This document shows positions 47,396 to 59,563 of a stretch of DNA of 64,000 nt, one piece after another. Positions within the stretch are counted from its first letter, which is position 1, and each line of letters opens with the position of its first letter. The notes below the pieces were generated by a model that saw only the letters and a program-made list of their open reading frames with translations, had not been told where the DNA came from and did no database searches. Source of the DNA: Tenodera sinensis (taxonomy: Eukaryota > Arthropoda > Insecta > Mantodea > Mantidae). The translations under genes and the position numbers were made by a program. Where the stretch lies: assembly GCA_030765045.1 (NCBI GenBank), contig CM060961.1:143900038-143964037 (forward strand), given 5' to 3'.

Positions 47396-48589
47396 ACTAC
47401 TAGCAAGAATTTGAAGTGTTATGTGTTGAAACAGCAAAGCTTCCAAAGCCTTTTGAAGTGATTCAAACAAGTGGTGGTCACAGTGAGATATATCTGGGCT
47501 GCTCATTAATCTCCTACAGTTTTTGAAACTTCAATAATACGGGGGAGACGAATGATATCCAACGTTGGTTTGAAGTGTCTCTGTGATAAAAGTCTGAACC
47601 TTAACCAGAAGACTATATGGTAACTATTTATGTTCTTCATTCATGAAGAGACTCCTATCAAGAGACTCCTAGCTACTCTAAAATCATTTCTAATAGATAA
47701 ATGTTTGTATAATATTACTGAACTATAATGAATGTTATATTTAGATGTAAATATTTAATGATATATCTTGTAATAAGCATTGTAAACTACATAAATGATA
47801 CAAGGTTGTACTATTGTATTTTGTATAATAATTATGTGTTAATTATAGTGTGCTATATATGATATATCCCATGTCATGTAAAATGATCAGTGGATGAATA
47901 AATAAATCAAAATGCTCTTGGAATCACAGACAATAGTTGCAAATATTTTAGACAGATTGTCCACAGTTATCTTGTCTTGTCTTGTCTTGTTTTTCATAGC
48001 CTCTTGTGTCAACAGATATATTTTGTAATGCTCATATACCTACTTTAGTTTTGAAAATGATTATTGCCCAAAGTTTTTTTGGAGCTCTTTCAATATTTTG
48101 AACAAGTTTAGGTCTTCTTTGGTAAGAAATTCTATAATTTCATTGATCATCAAGTGCAAGCACTTCTTACTGAAGCCCTGTAAATATAACTTTTATTACA
48201 TACTACTGTTGCTACATTAAGTTCTGACTCATGTTTTCAAGAAGTAAGCTCTTAGTATCATTGGCTACAAAAAATTAACTGAAGATTTTTCTGTTGGATC
48301 TCAACATGTAGAACCTTAAGACAGATTACTGAATGTTCAAATGAAAGTGACAAGTATCCTAATTTTCATCCACATATTATTCCAGTCTAAATTCAGATTC
48401 CAATGATATTATAAATATAGAGAGGAGTCCAAGAAAGATATTTAAGACAGATGATGGTACACAAATCACAACTGAGGAAGCTAAATGTGCAGGTGCAAAG
48501 AGCAATGGGAGTATACATGGGTTAAATGAAAGGGAAATGTACTCTAAGAACCAGAAAACAAGGAGCTTTGACAAATACATGCTGCATAT
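47396..48589. other. Unassigned, with a possible LINE 3' tail
   Basis: 47700-47905 is AT-rich and ends in GGATGAATAAATAAATC, like the CR1-type 3' end at 25610, so it may be another truncated LINE tail. 47970-47991 is a (TCTTG)n run of four units. No other feature is seen. Confidence 0.35.
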
Positions 48590-51500
48590 TTCTAGTTTAA
48601 TAGAAATTGAGGATAAGACACCTACAAGAACAAGAACAGAATATTATTAATATAACAAAATATTACTGCACTAAAAAAAGAAATTAGTACTGCTAAAAAG
48701 AATCACTTTAATAATTTCTTAGAAAAAATGGATTATAGGACAGATGGTAACAAAGCTCATAAGTTCATAAAAAATGTCAAGGTCAGGAAAGAAAACAACA
48801 GCACACCTATCATACACAACAATAAAATATTAGTAAATGATGCAGTCATAGCCGAAACATTCAATAAATATCATGCTAATTCACATAAAGTAACAAGAAA
48901 TAATAAAAAGGAATGTAAATAATTTAAGAAAGATTTGAAACAAGAAAGAGAATGTGATCCTAATACTCAATGCAATAGCTTTTTTCAAAATTTTAATATG
49001 GAAGAACTGAACATTGCAATAAATAATCTAAAAAGCAAAAAGTCTCCAGGACCAGATCCATACATCCAGAGTTCATAAAAAACCTTGGAAACAAAGCAAA
49101 ACAACAACTAATAAAACTCTACAATCTATCCTGGAAAACCACTGTACCTGTTGAATGGTGAAAAACAATAATTCTCCCACTCTTGAAGAAAGACAAAACA
49201 GCTTCAGAAATAAAAAATTATAGACCAATAGCTCTTACTAGCATAATAGCAAAAGTGATAGAAAGAATGGTGTCAAACAGGTTAAATTGGTTTCTAGAAT
49301 CACAAAATTTAATATCCCCATGTCAAGCTGGATTCAGAGAGCTCCACTCTACAAATGAACAAGTCTTACTTCTCAGTCAAGAAATCAAAGACTCCTTCAA
49401 TAGAAAAGATCATTTATCAGTTTTTATTGATTTCCAAAGTGCATATGATTCTATATGCAGAACAAAACTACTAAAGAAAGTAAAAAAAAATAGGGATACA
49501 AGGTCCAATGTTTTCATGGCTATGTCACTTCCTAACACAAAGCTTTATTGCTACCAGATAGGGAAGAAATATATCTAAATACAAACAAGTACACTGTAGC
49601 TTACCACAAGGCGCAGTGCTCAGCACTACACTTTTTAATATATTTATTATATTTATATTCTCCCGGTCAGATCGGTGAGACCCGTAAACCGACAGGTGTG
49701 GTCCTCCAGACATTCTGGGGGTTGTGAGAGAACGATGTGACCGCCAAAACGTAAAAATGTGGTGCTCTCTAAAAAGCGGTTACTATTACTGTTATTACTC
49801 TCTTCAATGTGAAAAATATTGGAGAGCAAGAGGATTAATGACTTCATTGTCAGAAATCCAGCATTAGCCAACAACATATTTATTAACAATCTGCCACAAA
49901 AAATACAAGAATCAGGTGTGAAGTGTGCACTATTTGCTGATGACTTAGTAATGTGGACTTCAAAACCAAAAAGCAAAAGTACAGAACTAGAAAAAACCAT
50001 TTACAATCCTTAACCAACTTACAAAGGTGAACCAAAGAAAATTTAATGACTGTTAATACAACAAAATCAAACTACCAAATCTTTTCACTAAGAAAAAAAA
50101 AAACACTGAATATAAAACTAAATTTTGAGGGTCAATAATTACCAGAAACAAAGGAAACAAAGTATTTAGGAGTTACATTTGATACCAAACTTACATGGAC
50201 CAAACAAATAGCAAGTGTAATATAAAGAGCAGAAAGGCGCCTTTCACTGATAAAACGTTTAACAGGAATGAAGTGGGGATGTTCCAGAGCAACTCTTAAC
50301 ACAACATACAATGTATATATATATATATAAAGCCATTATTTACTTACTGCAGCGAAGTTCTTATAACAGCAAATACAAAAAACAAAACTCAAATCTTTCA
50401 AAACTAAAGTCTGAGACTAATTACAGGTGCTAGCAAAACCACACCAATAGGAGCTTTGGAAATACTAACCAACCAATACCCCATTGAATATGAAATAGAA
50501 AAAGCAGCTCTTACTCAACACGAAAAGTTGATCAGACTCCCATTCAATACATGGCACAAGAGAAATTTTACACATACACTAAAGACTCAGGAGAGCTTTC
50601 TTTCCAAAATTCAAGACATCAAGAAAAATGTACATCTTTCTAATTCAAAGGAAAACTTCATATTTAAAGTCAATCCAACACATACATTAGACATCACATA
50701 TTATTTGCACCTGACAGAAGAAGTTAAGAAAAGTGATACTCCAACTAGTGTTCTAAAATTATTGGCATTAGAGACAATCCATACTAGATTTCCAGAACAT
50801 GAATAGCTCCATATTTATACTGATGGATCATTAATAACAAACCAAGATGGAGCAGGGTGTGGAGCCACATGTTACCTCTTTTCCTATTACAAATATTTAA
50901 GTTATGGAACTACTAACTTTGATGGAGAAATTGAAGCAATTCGAATGGCCCTACAAAATCTTTTGTACAGAATTTCACATTTTCAGCAAGCAGTTATTCT
51001 CTCAGATTCCAGGACAGCAATTGTAGCAATTACTTCCAAGTTGTCACCAAAAAACCAAACAATTATAGAATGTTGGAAAATCCTTACCCATCTAACAGCA
51101 CTTCAAAAACACCTAGTCTTCCAATGGATACCAGCTCACTGTGGACTGAGTGGTAATGAGAAAGCTGATTTTCTTGATAAAAAGGGTACCATCAGTGTAC
51201 AAAAATCTATAGTTAATCTACCATTTTATGCAGCTAAAAGATTAGTCAACCCTGAATTCAAAAAAATTATTGGAAAATATTGCTATGAAAAATCAAAGAA
51301 TAAAAAATGGGAACTGCCAAAAATTCAAACAGTAATTCCTGTGTATCCTTGAAAAACAGCAGTTGCAACCTTTAGGTTGATTACAGGACATGATTGTCTG
51401 GAAAAACATTTAAACAGAATTGGGATATATTCTTCACCACTCTGTCCTCTATGTGATCTGCAAGAGGAAATGGATTGAGACCACGTTCAAATATGCCCGG

Positions 51501-51605
51501 CCACTTCTAATGCCCCATCCATCAGTGAAAAATATTGGAGAGTATGAGGATTAATGACTTCATTGTCAGAAATCCAGCATTAGCTAACAACAACAACATA
51601 TTATA
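48590..51605 (+). mobile_element. RNase H-bearing LINE, ORF2 pseudogene
   Basis: Second, longer copy of the family at 2128-3300, lacking its 5' part (no endonuclease seen). Pre-RT region: TDGNKAHKFIKNVKVRKENN at 48745. RT: FNMEELNIAINNLKSKKSPG near 49000, KNYRPIALTSIIAKVIERMV at 49215, AGFRELHSTNEQVLLLSQEI, then VFIDFQSAYDSI, then ALFADDLVMW near 49930 (catalytic FADD). RNase H 50810-51250: IYTDGSL, FDGEIEAIRMAL, ILSDSRTAIVAI and HCGLSGNEKADFLDKK. Cys/His cluster near 51440 (CPLCDLQEEMD). The end near 51600 has AAC repeats. Stops, shifts and a 226-bp nested insertion make it dead. Confidence 0.85.
49650..49875 (+). mobile_element. Nested 226-bp retroposon sharing the LINE 3' end
   Basis: Flanked by a perfect 10-bp duplication ATATTTATTA (49640-49649 and 49876-49885) in the middle of the RT domain. 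Its last ~68 bp (49808-49875) match the 3' end of the host LINE (51533-51600) almost base for base. Its first ~130 bp are a GC-rich cassette unrelated to the LINE ORF and homologous to 1894-2040. This layout fits a SINE that borrows its partner LINE's 3' end. Confidence 0.8.
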
Positions 51606-53489
51606 AGCTGTGATTTAGAACGATCAGTACCGAATATAAAGCAAATATCCACAGAAAGTCTGTCTGCAAAACATGTTTTCTTCAAACATATGGTAAACCT
51701 GCAACAGTCACTGAAACAGCAATTCAGAAGAAAATGTCATAAATGAGACACTTGGTATCAAATGCTGCCAAATCCATTCACCTAATGTTTTGGATAATTG
51801 CAAAAAACTGTCCAGAATAAACCATTATCCAAAGTAATTTAACTTCAATGTTAAAATGTTAAATGAGTCATTTAACATGAACTTTTGGAATATAAAGTAC
51901 TTCTGGAATATGGTTTTTTAAATATTTCAGAATAAATTTGAGGAAAATTGGATGTGGTGGGGTTTGATAACAAAATTAGGAGTTAGTGGTTTTTGAAACT
52001 GAAGAATTAAAAATTTGAAATTATGTGTAACACTAAACAAGGTTTCGTTATCCATGTGTTATAAAAGTAACTTTTTAATGAATTTAATTATCTAAAAAGT
52101 TGGTTTTAGTACCCAATAAAGGCAAGGGTCGCTTGACTACAATACAAATCAAGAAGGATTATTAGATTTTTTAACTTTTCTTTCATTTTCCCTTACATTT
52201 GTGTCTATTTCTTCCTCTTGAACTACTTCATGTTCACTTTCTTCAATCTCAGGTCATAGATCTTCTTGGTTTTCTAAAGCACAATAAAATTGAATCAGCT
52301 CACTGCTGCTACATTCTTCTCCAAAATATTTTGATAGATATTTTTATACATCATGCGCCTTGGCCGAAGTACTTCTGTCTTTAAATTTTGTGGTCTAATG
52401 TGTGATAACTTGGTCCTACAAACTGCATTTGTTTAGGTTTCCTTTCTTTCCTTTTTTTTTCTTTCCTGAGTTAAACTTAAAATGCCATTACCCACATTTC
52501 TAAAGCATATTTTAGTTGCAGATTTCCAATAGTGACGAGGAATATTATTTACTTTCAATACTGTTCCATGGCTTTGGATAATTTCTTCACTCTCTTCCAG
52601 CTAAAGTACAGTATCTTTTTCAGGGCTTTTTCAATTAAGCCTAACACCTGTTGTGGTGGAATGAAAGAATGTCCAACCATCGGAACAGAAGTGTTCTTCC
52701 TACACAATCTACTTGTTCAGATGAATCAGTTAGTAGCCACTGTCCCAGCATAGCAACAGGTACAATATTTCACTTTTCTTATTTTATTCTTATTTATATT
52801 TTTACTTTTTTAAGTAACCCTCCCATCCACGAAATAAGTAACCACTGTTTTCTCTTAAAACTCAGCATTAATTATTGTGATGATAGATACAAGAAGAAAT
52901 TATGCTTGCATTTTCAGGAAAGTCACTTTCACTGGAAGGCATTGATTGGTTGAAAATGGATTTGGTTGACTTTGAAACTAAAAATGTCAATTTAGGTGCT
53001 GGATTTGGTGGATATTGATACTCAGCCTCATTTTTGACTATGTACTTTAATAAAATGTGTCAGGTTTTGCTCTAGTATCATTGCTGCACCAAATTTCTTG
53101 AGGTAAGATATATCAGAAGTGATGCACAGCTCAGTTTGATTAGATTTGGTGGCTTTTGATACTAGGCACCTCAAATATCTGAAATTTAACCTGAAGACAT
53201 GAGAAGAAAGTACTCTTCTATAATTAGATTTGATACTAGCCACCTTAAATGTCTGAAATTTAACCTAAAGAAATGAGACGAAAGTACTCTTCTATAACTA
53301 GATTACCTGATGATAAACTGAACCAAGTTCAGAACCACATCCTTTCCTTACACACCTACAATAGCCATTATACAAGAAAAAACTAGATAAGCTGTATTTA
53401 CCAAGTCACATTACTTTGTCAGACCTTGCCAGAGAATATGCAGCCAAATTACCTTAGAAACATGTCATTTGTGGAATCTATGAACTGAG
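51606..53489. other. No supported feature
   Basis: AT-rich sequence. Short frames at 52199-52384 and 52532-52953 do not resemble known families. Near-duplicate 45-bp stretches at 53170-53220 and 53235-53290 (CTGAAATTTAACCTGAAGAC and CTGAAATTTAACCTAAAGAA) show a local tandem duplication. Confidence 0.4.
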
Positions 53490-54450
53490 CATTGGCATTT
53501 AAAAATAAAAATGGACACATATGATGTGTGATGAGCTTCAGTTGAAAATTATATTTTTATCCAGTGGTGATGACAAACAAATTTTACAATGGGAATAGTA
53601 AGAACATCCTGAAATAGTAGGAACATATTCAGCATATGAGGAGACAAGAAAAGACAATGAAATGTCTGAAGGAAATTCAGGGAGGATAAGTTTTGACTAA
53701 CAACAATGCCTTCCAATGCCAGCTTCACCAGTTCAATTGGACTGTAATTTTATTTAGCAATGTACAACTGCAAAACACAGCAAGCACACTATTTCATCTG
53801 GCACAAAGGTCAGGGAGTAACACGAGTCAATGAAGTGGCTTCCCCATCATCTGATGGGACTTTCATCTGATATATGGTCTATTGTCATGTAACAATGTAC
53901 TTAGATTCCTGCCAAGGACAAAACAAGGATAGGCATATAGCTGTAATGTGTATGATTGTGGTTCATAATAATTCCAATTTGCTATCCATTGATAATACAT
54001 TTTTTCTTTTGGGTCATAGCTATTTGAAAAGTGATGATGATTGAAAACAAAAAGAAGTATGCAGTACCACTACATTGTCCACATGACTGGATTTGTTTCC
54101 TTCATGTTACAGGAAGAAAAATACTATTTTATGTCAAAGAAATGTCCAGTGCAAACTTCCTTGACTTTTTATCACTTCTCAAGATAGATATTATGATACT
54201 GATACATACGGATCTCATAGCTACATTATGAGAATAAGATTGTTGAGAATTTTTCTTTTAAAATAAACCACAAAGATGAGGAGGTTTTCAGACTTGTCAG
54301 CTTTTGGAGAAGAGGACAAGTCAAAAAACCTATTCTAAGAGGTCCAAATCACATATCTGCAGAGCAGAAGATAGATTTGCTGGACCTTCTGCCATTCATC
54401 TCTGAAATATGCTGGAAATTCTATAGAAGTCCGAAAGCCAGTTAAATATC
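53490..54450 (+). pseudogene. DUF7869-type, transposon-like protein remnant
   Basis: Broken plus-strand frames give, in order: GRISFD..QQCLPMPASPV near 53690 (matching a conserved D(L/M)QQ..PLP-type stretch), CQGQNKDRHIAVMCMIV near 53910 (the usual C.GQNKN motif), FFLLGHSYLKSDDD near 54005 (GHS/T.LP.DRDF motif) and DWICFLHVTGRK. VKEMSSANFLDFLSLL follows near 54140, then ISAEQKIDLLDLLPFIS near 54350. These are landmarks of proteins annotated DUF7869, often found as multicopy, transposon-associated genes in insects. Function is not established; the residues resemble an RNase H-fold metal site but this is inference. No intact frame. Confidence 0.6.
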
Positions 54451-54550
54451 TGCAACACTTTAGTTGATGTTGATGCTGCTGAAGATGTTGAAGGAGAAAT
54501 AGAATAAAAAGGTACAGCACTTGAAATGTTCATAAAACTAAATTTTATTT

Positions 54551-55046
54551 TAATTTAAAAGGTGAGTTAATTAATAACACTGAACAACACTTACAACATA
54601 TAATGAAATATACATAGGAAAAACCAAAAGAAATTTAGAAATTAGATCCAAGGAACACATTAGAAACATTAAGAGTAAACAATTAGAAAAATCAGCGGTT
54701 GCGTTTCACTTTTGGACAAAAAATCATGACATAAAGCTAGAACCGAAACTTCTCAAACACATAACCAGAAAACAAGAACTGTCCACATGGGAACAAATCT
54801 TTATTTTAAAAAATAGAAACTGAGTATTTAGTTTCGACATTCCTCAGAGAGACATTTTCAGTAAGTTTATTGAACCGCCACCAGAAGAAACACCAGAAGA
54901 AGCATCACCATCTGCACCATGAAACACCATGGAAACCCAGTTATTGTCCGGTTGATAATGGAGGGAAGTTAACCTTCGAAACGCGTCCCCGAAAAATATG
55001 TTGTAAGTGTTGTTCAGTGTTATTAATTAACTCACCTTTTAAATTA
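54551..55046 (+). mobile_element. Penelope-like element fragment between inverted repeats
   Basis: Arms of 51 bp at 54551-54601 and 54996-55046 are inverse copies (GAGTTAATTAATAACACTGA and its complement), essentially perfect. Between them a 72-codon frame (54605-54820) encodes EIYIGKTKRNLEIRSKEH, SAVAFHFWTKNHDIKL and TWEQIFILK. This is the GIY-YIG endonuclease C-terminal domain of Penelope-like elements, with the Arg and His of the fold in place. The first Tyr motif (GIY) is cut off. About 170 bp of 3' UTR follow (CTTCGAAACGCGTCCCCGAA). 5' truncated. Confidence 0.82.
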
Positions 55047-55640
55047 AATTAATTACAACAACACTGTTTTCAAACTTCTATGAAAGGAAGATAACTAAAT
55101 TTTATTGTTTATATTCTATGATTCACTGCATTTACATTATAGATTTAAATATTTTGAGATTTCTAAAATGTATAGAATATAAGTAAAAGAAGTTAAATCT
55201 GCATTGGAGTTATGCTTAAGATTTATAAATACATATTATAAACAGTGCACCATATAGTGCTCATAAAATGCTGAATATTTTACTAAGGATATCATTTGAT
55301 GTTGACTTAGTCTATTTTAATGCATTAAAAATAGAATTCTAATTTTTTTCTTTAAATCTTAAAATAGCCTTTCATAACTAAAATTGAATTAGAAATCCAA
55401 AATTACAAGCATTTTAAACATTGTATGTTCACAATGCCCATATAAATGGTGAATATTTAACTAAGAACAGTTGCTATGTTGATTCAGAGTATTTGTGCAG
55501 AAAAACATGCCATTTGTATTTCTTCAAAGCTTAAAACTCATGTTTTCTTCATTATGTCCAAAGAACAGATTATTTCAATAAAATATACAAAATAGAAGCT
55601 TATATCATGGTGTACAGCTAAGTTAACAAACTTGATATAT
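55047..55640. other. No recognised feature
   Basis: Very AT-rich sequence between the Penelope-like fragment and the triplet arrays, with no ORF of interest. A loose repeat of CATATAGTGCTCATAAAATG / CCATATAAATGGTGAATATT may be an old duplication. Confidence 0.35.
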
Positions 55641-55889
55641 AAAAAAATCATCGTCATCGCCATCGCCAACCTCACCACCACCGCCCCCACCGCCACCGCC
55701 ACCACCATCACCACCGCCACCACCACCACCACCACCGCCGCCACCGCCACCGCCACCGCCACCGCCACCACCACCGCCATCATTGTCTTATTATAATCAT
55801 TATTATCATCATCGTCGTCATCATCATCGTCATCATCATCGTTATCATTATTATTATCATCATTATAATTATAACTATCATTATTATTG
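55641..55889 (+). repeat. Triplet arrays: CCA/CCG then ATC/ATT
   Basis: CATCGC, CCACCG and CCGCCA runs from 55650 to 55780, then TTATCATCATCGTC-type repeats to 55889. Coding-looking frames are repeat artefacts. Confidence 0.95.
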
Positions 55890-56165
55890 CTACGGACCTC
55901 CCATGGGGAAAGGCCCGAAGATAGGGGGGTGTAAGCTTAGAGGTGTAGACGCACTCAGGAGAGGTTTCGGGAGGCTTTGGTAGCCATCTTGGATTAAGAA
56001 AACATTGTAACCCTGGGTTGGTGGACTAATCATATTAATAACTAGCTGGTTCGGAAAAGGCCGAAGCTCGGCCCAAAGTCTTAAGAACACAGACTTACCT
56101 TGTTAATAGCAGGCGTAGCGAAGAACGGCGGGCGACAGACTTCGTGGTAGATATCCCCTGGGGTG
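55890..56165. other. GC-rich island between two triplet arrays
   Basis: ~275 bp of unique, GC-rich sequence (ACCTCCCATGGGGAAAGGCC, AAGGCCGAAGCTCGGCCCAA, GTGGTAGATATCCCCTGGGG) with sharp borders to ATC/ATT arrays on both sides. It contains short dyads (GGCCGAAGCTCGGCC) but no ORF. Could be an end fragment of a retroposon; class unknown. Confidence 0.5.
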
Positions 56166-56726
<561 letters not shown>

Positions 56727-56910
56727 GTCTTGCATTGTGCTATACATTGGCATGTGTTATATGCTCCAAATTTCTTTCAAAAGAGACTCAATTTGTGTGT
56801 ATTTGTGTGTGTATAATGATATTATTGATTTATGTTATGTGTTTTATCAACGGAAGTGATGGTAGTATCATTTACTTGAGAGTTTATGGCTATTTGACCA
56901 TCTGAATAGT

Positions 56911-56964
<54 letters not shown>

Positions 56965-57198
56965 AAACACATCTTTGAACTTACTGCGCGTTTATTTGCG
57001 CTAATATCGATATTTGTGTACACAACTCTTCAATCTGCAAAGGAATTACTTGAGTTGTAAGTGGAAGTGCAATACTCCACCTGTGGGGCGTGCAAGACTC
57101 AAAAATAAGTTCTTGAACGGCGAACTTAGCTCTGACAAGGTTAGATTTTTAGTGACGTTTAGATATGGAAAAGAACATGCATTATTGTTATTCAATTG

Positions 57199-59563
57199 AT
57201 GGATAGTTCTTTAGAAGAACCGGATTTACGGGACAGGGGCTTTGGATCCCCAGAGTCGGTCGGGAGTGTGGGTGATAAAGTGGGCCCCACCCAACCGTCA
57301 ACAAGCGACTGCTCTGAGTTAGAAAAAGGGACGCAGGTATTAGCAGTACCTGGAATTACATCTGGAGAAGCTGATTTAGTGAAGGTTGTGGATGACTGTG
57401 ATTCGTTCTTGCGGCGCATGGAATCAGAACGCGGCGTGTTTAAGGAGCTGTTCCGGAATATTGTTTCGAAGTGCATGCTCTCGATGCTCTCGCACACTAT
57501 TGTAAATATTCCGAACACCAAAAAGGAGATAAAACGGGCTGTTGGCAGGTTAGCTGAATACTCTTAGCGGTTACCTTTTGCCACAGATTTTATTGATGAA
57601 CTATTGAATCAACACGTGGCTGTCGTGCATCAGACATGTCCCGATATGACTCCGGCTGTGACTGAAGTAGGTACGCAAACTTTTAGCCCTCAGCAACTTG
57701 CTGCTGACCGACTGATTGCGCAAATTGAACCGGAACTCCGGCGTGATCTTTCTGATAAGGAGTTTCTAGATTTAATTGAGCTCAAATGGCCTGAAGAGCT
57801 TTACCAACTTTGTACTGTGCAAAGGGATAGTGTTACTAAAGTGGTGTTGGATCAGATCATTATTATGCCCCTGGATGAAGACCGATGTGATCAGATTCTT
57901 GAGAATCTGTTACCTACTAATCCCTGCTTGTTGAGGATGCTGGATAAGCAACAATTGGCGTCAGGTAAATTAATATGTAGTGTCGCCAGAAATGGAGGCC
58001 TAGACGAGAGCGAAAGCGTTACCTCTAGCACTGAGCTTCTTACATATCTGATTGTAACGGACGCAGGTGGAGGCAGTGCGATGGATCGGACTGCTCTAAG
58101 ACGAAATTTAGAAAAGGTGATGGATATTGCTAAGAAACATGGGAGGATTCCTACACTCTGCGCTGTCACCCGTCACGTAGATGCTTCCACGGTTCGCAAG
58201 GTACTCGAATATGTATGTAGACAACGGTCTGTGTCTATGCCGTTACAAATGCATCCTACGTTTAAGTCCCGTATGAGGCCTGCCTTAAAATCTGACGTGG
58301 CGGAATTTGTCCACCAAAAAGGGATTCGGAATGTAGAGACTATTGTCCTAGAGCCACTTCCTGGAACTTCATATGCTGAAATGCTCAAGAATATGAAAAC
58401 AGATGTTCCACCAGAAGGGATTTCGGTGGAAAGAGTTACCAAATCGAATGATGGTACCGTGCATATTAAAATCAAAGGTCCAGAGGTGGGAAGACGACAG
58501 GCCTTCCGGGAACAACTTACTACGAAAATGAATAATCTGGCTAAGGTCAATCTACAGACAGTGACACAGACAGTAATGATATTAGATATTGTCACCGCGC
58601 CCGCCGCATCTAATTGCCGACAACAGCAGTGTCACCCATCGCATTATTGTCGGCACTACCGCAAAGGAGCCGAAGGAAAGAGACAGAGAATGGCCGCATT
58701 GTTGGGGCGCTTGCCGAAAGAGAGAAAAGGATAGAGGCTACTGGAATCTTCTACTTTGTATTTCACCGCAATAACTGAACTTTCCAGAATAGTGCCTGGG
58801 AGATATAAATAGCGGTAAAGTGCGACAGAAGAGGGAGTCGAGGCAGTCAGACGTATGTGAAGCGTTGAGTACTCGTGCCGACGGAAACAAGAGACGTATG
58901 CGAAGCATCGAGGAGTCGTGCCGACGGAGAAGAGTTCTTTGTGTTACGAGTTCGGAGCCGTGCTGTTGGAGAATCGGAAAAGACTTTCTTGTTGTTGCAG
59001 CGAGTGTACAAAGTTACTGTTTACGGAAGTAAAAGTGTTTCTTTATCTCGACTACATCTGTCTTTTTTTTACTTTACACCCACACCAAAAGTCGCAATAT
59101 TGACGAACTTGTTGATGAAACTGGCGTTAAAGAGGTGATTGCCGCTACGCTTGGTAAAACCTTGGGAGACATCTCAGTTAAATTGGCGAATAAGCCCAAT
59201 AGCAATGGCGTTCGATATGCATTTGTTACTATCAATAAAGTTTCGGCCCAGCGGTTGCTGGCGCAGCACCGAATAGGTCGTGGGTGGGAGAGATGGAGAG
59301 TGCGTGAAACCACCCGTCTGCCCAGATGCTATAATTGTCACCGATTGGGCCATATAGCCAGAGGATGCAAATTGACACCTGCCCCGGAACTCTGCCATAA
59401 TTGTGGTAAAAGTGACCACCTGCGAAAGGATTGTACCAACACGCCATCTTGCTATATATGCAATGTTGAAGGACACAAAACAGAGTCGATGCGATGTCCC
59501 AAGTATAGGGCACTAATCCATCAACAGAGGGAGAAAAGGGATCGGATGCATCCTGTTCAATGA
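57199..59563 (+). pseudogene. R1-clade ORF1 (Gag-like, three zinc knuckles)
   Basis: Nucleic-acid-binding chaperone of the LINE particle. It starts at ATG 57199 (MDSSLEEPDL). The frame stays open to the stop at 59561-59563 except for one premature TAG (57565-57567, codon 123) and a 507-bp solo LTR (58590-59096) with its 4-bp duplication; setting these aside leaves one frame, about 617 codons. An acidic Ser-rich N-terminus is followed by a central region (EFLDLIELKWPEELYQ, ESERGVFKELF) and a conserved pre-knuckle part (RVTKSNDGTVHIKIKG, then VIAATLGKTLG, RYAFVTIN). Three zinc knuckles end it: CYNCHRLGHIARGC, CHNCGKSDHLRKDC and CYICNVEGHKTESMRC (CX2CX4HX4C twice, then CX2CX4HX6C). The stop overlaps the ORF2 start as ATGA. 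Confidence 0.88.
58590..59096 (+). mobile_element. Solo LTR inside R1 ORF1
   Basis: 507 bp, TGTCACCGCG to AAAAGTCGCA (TG...CA ends), flanked by ATAT at 58586-58589 and 59097-59100. Removing it and one ATAT rejoins ORF1 in frame. A TATA box (TATAAATA at about 58805) is followed by GAGTCG-rich sequence in which a ~48-bp unit with CGTGCCGACGGA occurs twice (58877 and 58918). It is GC-richer than the region. Ty3/Gypsy-like size of duplication; family unknown. Confidence 0.88.

Noticed and set aside
58820..59138. Several short plus-strand ORFs
   Set aside because: They lie in the solo LTR inside ORF1 and partly translate its internal repeat; not genes.
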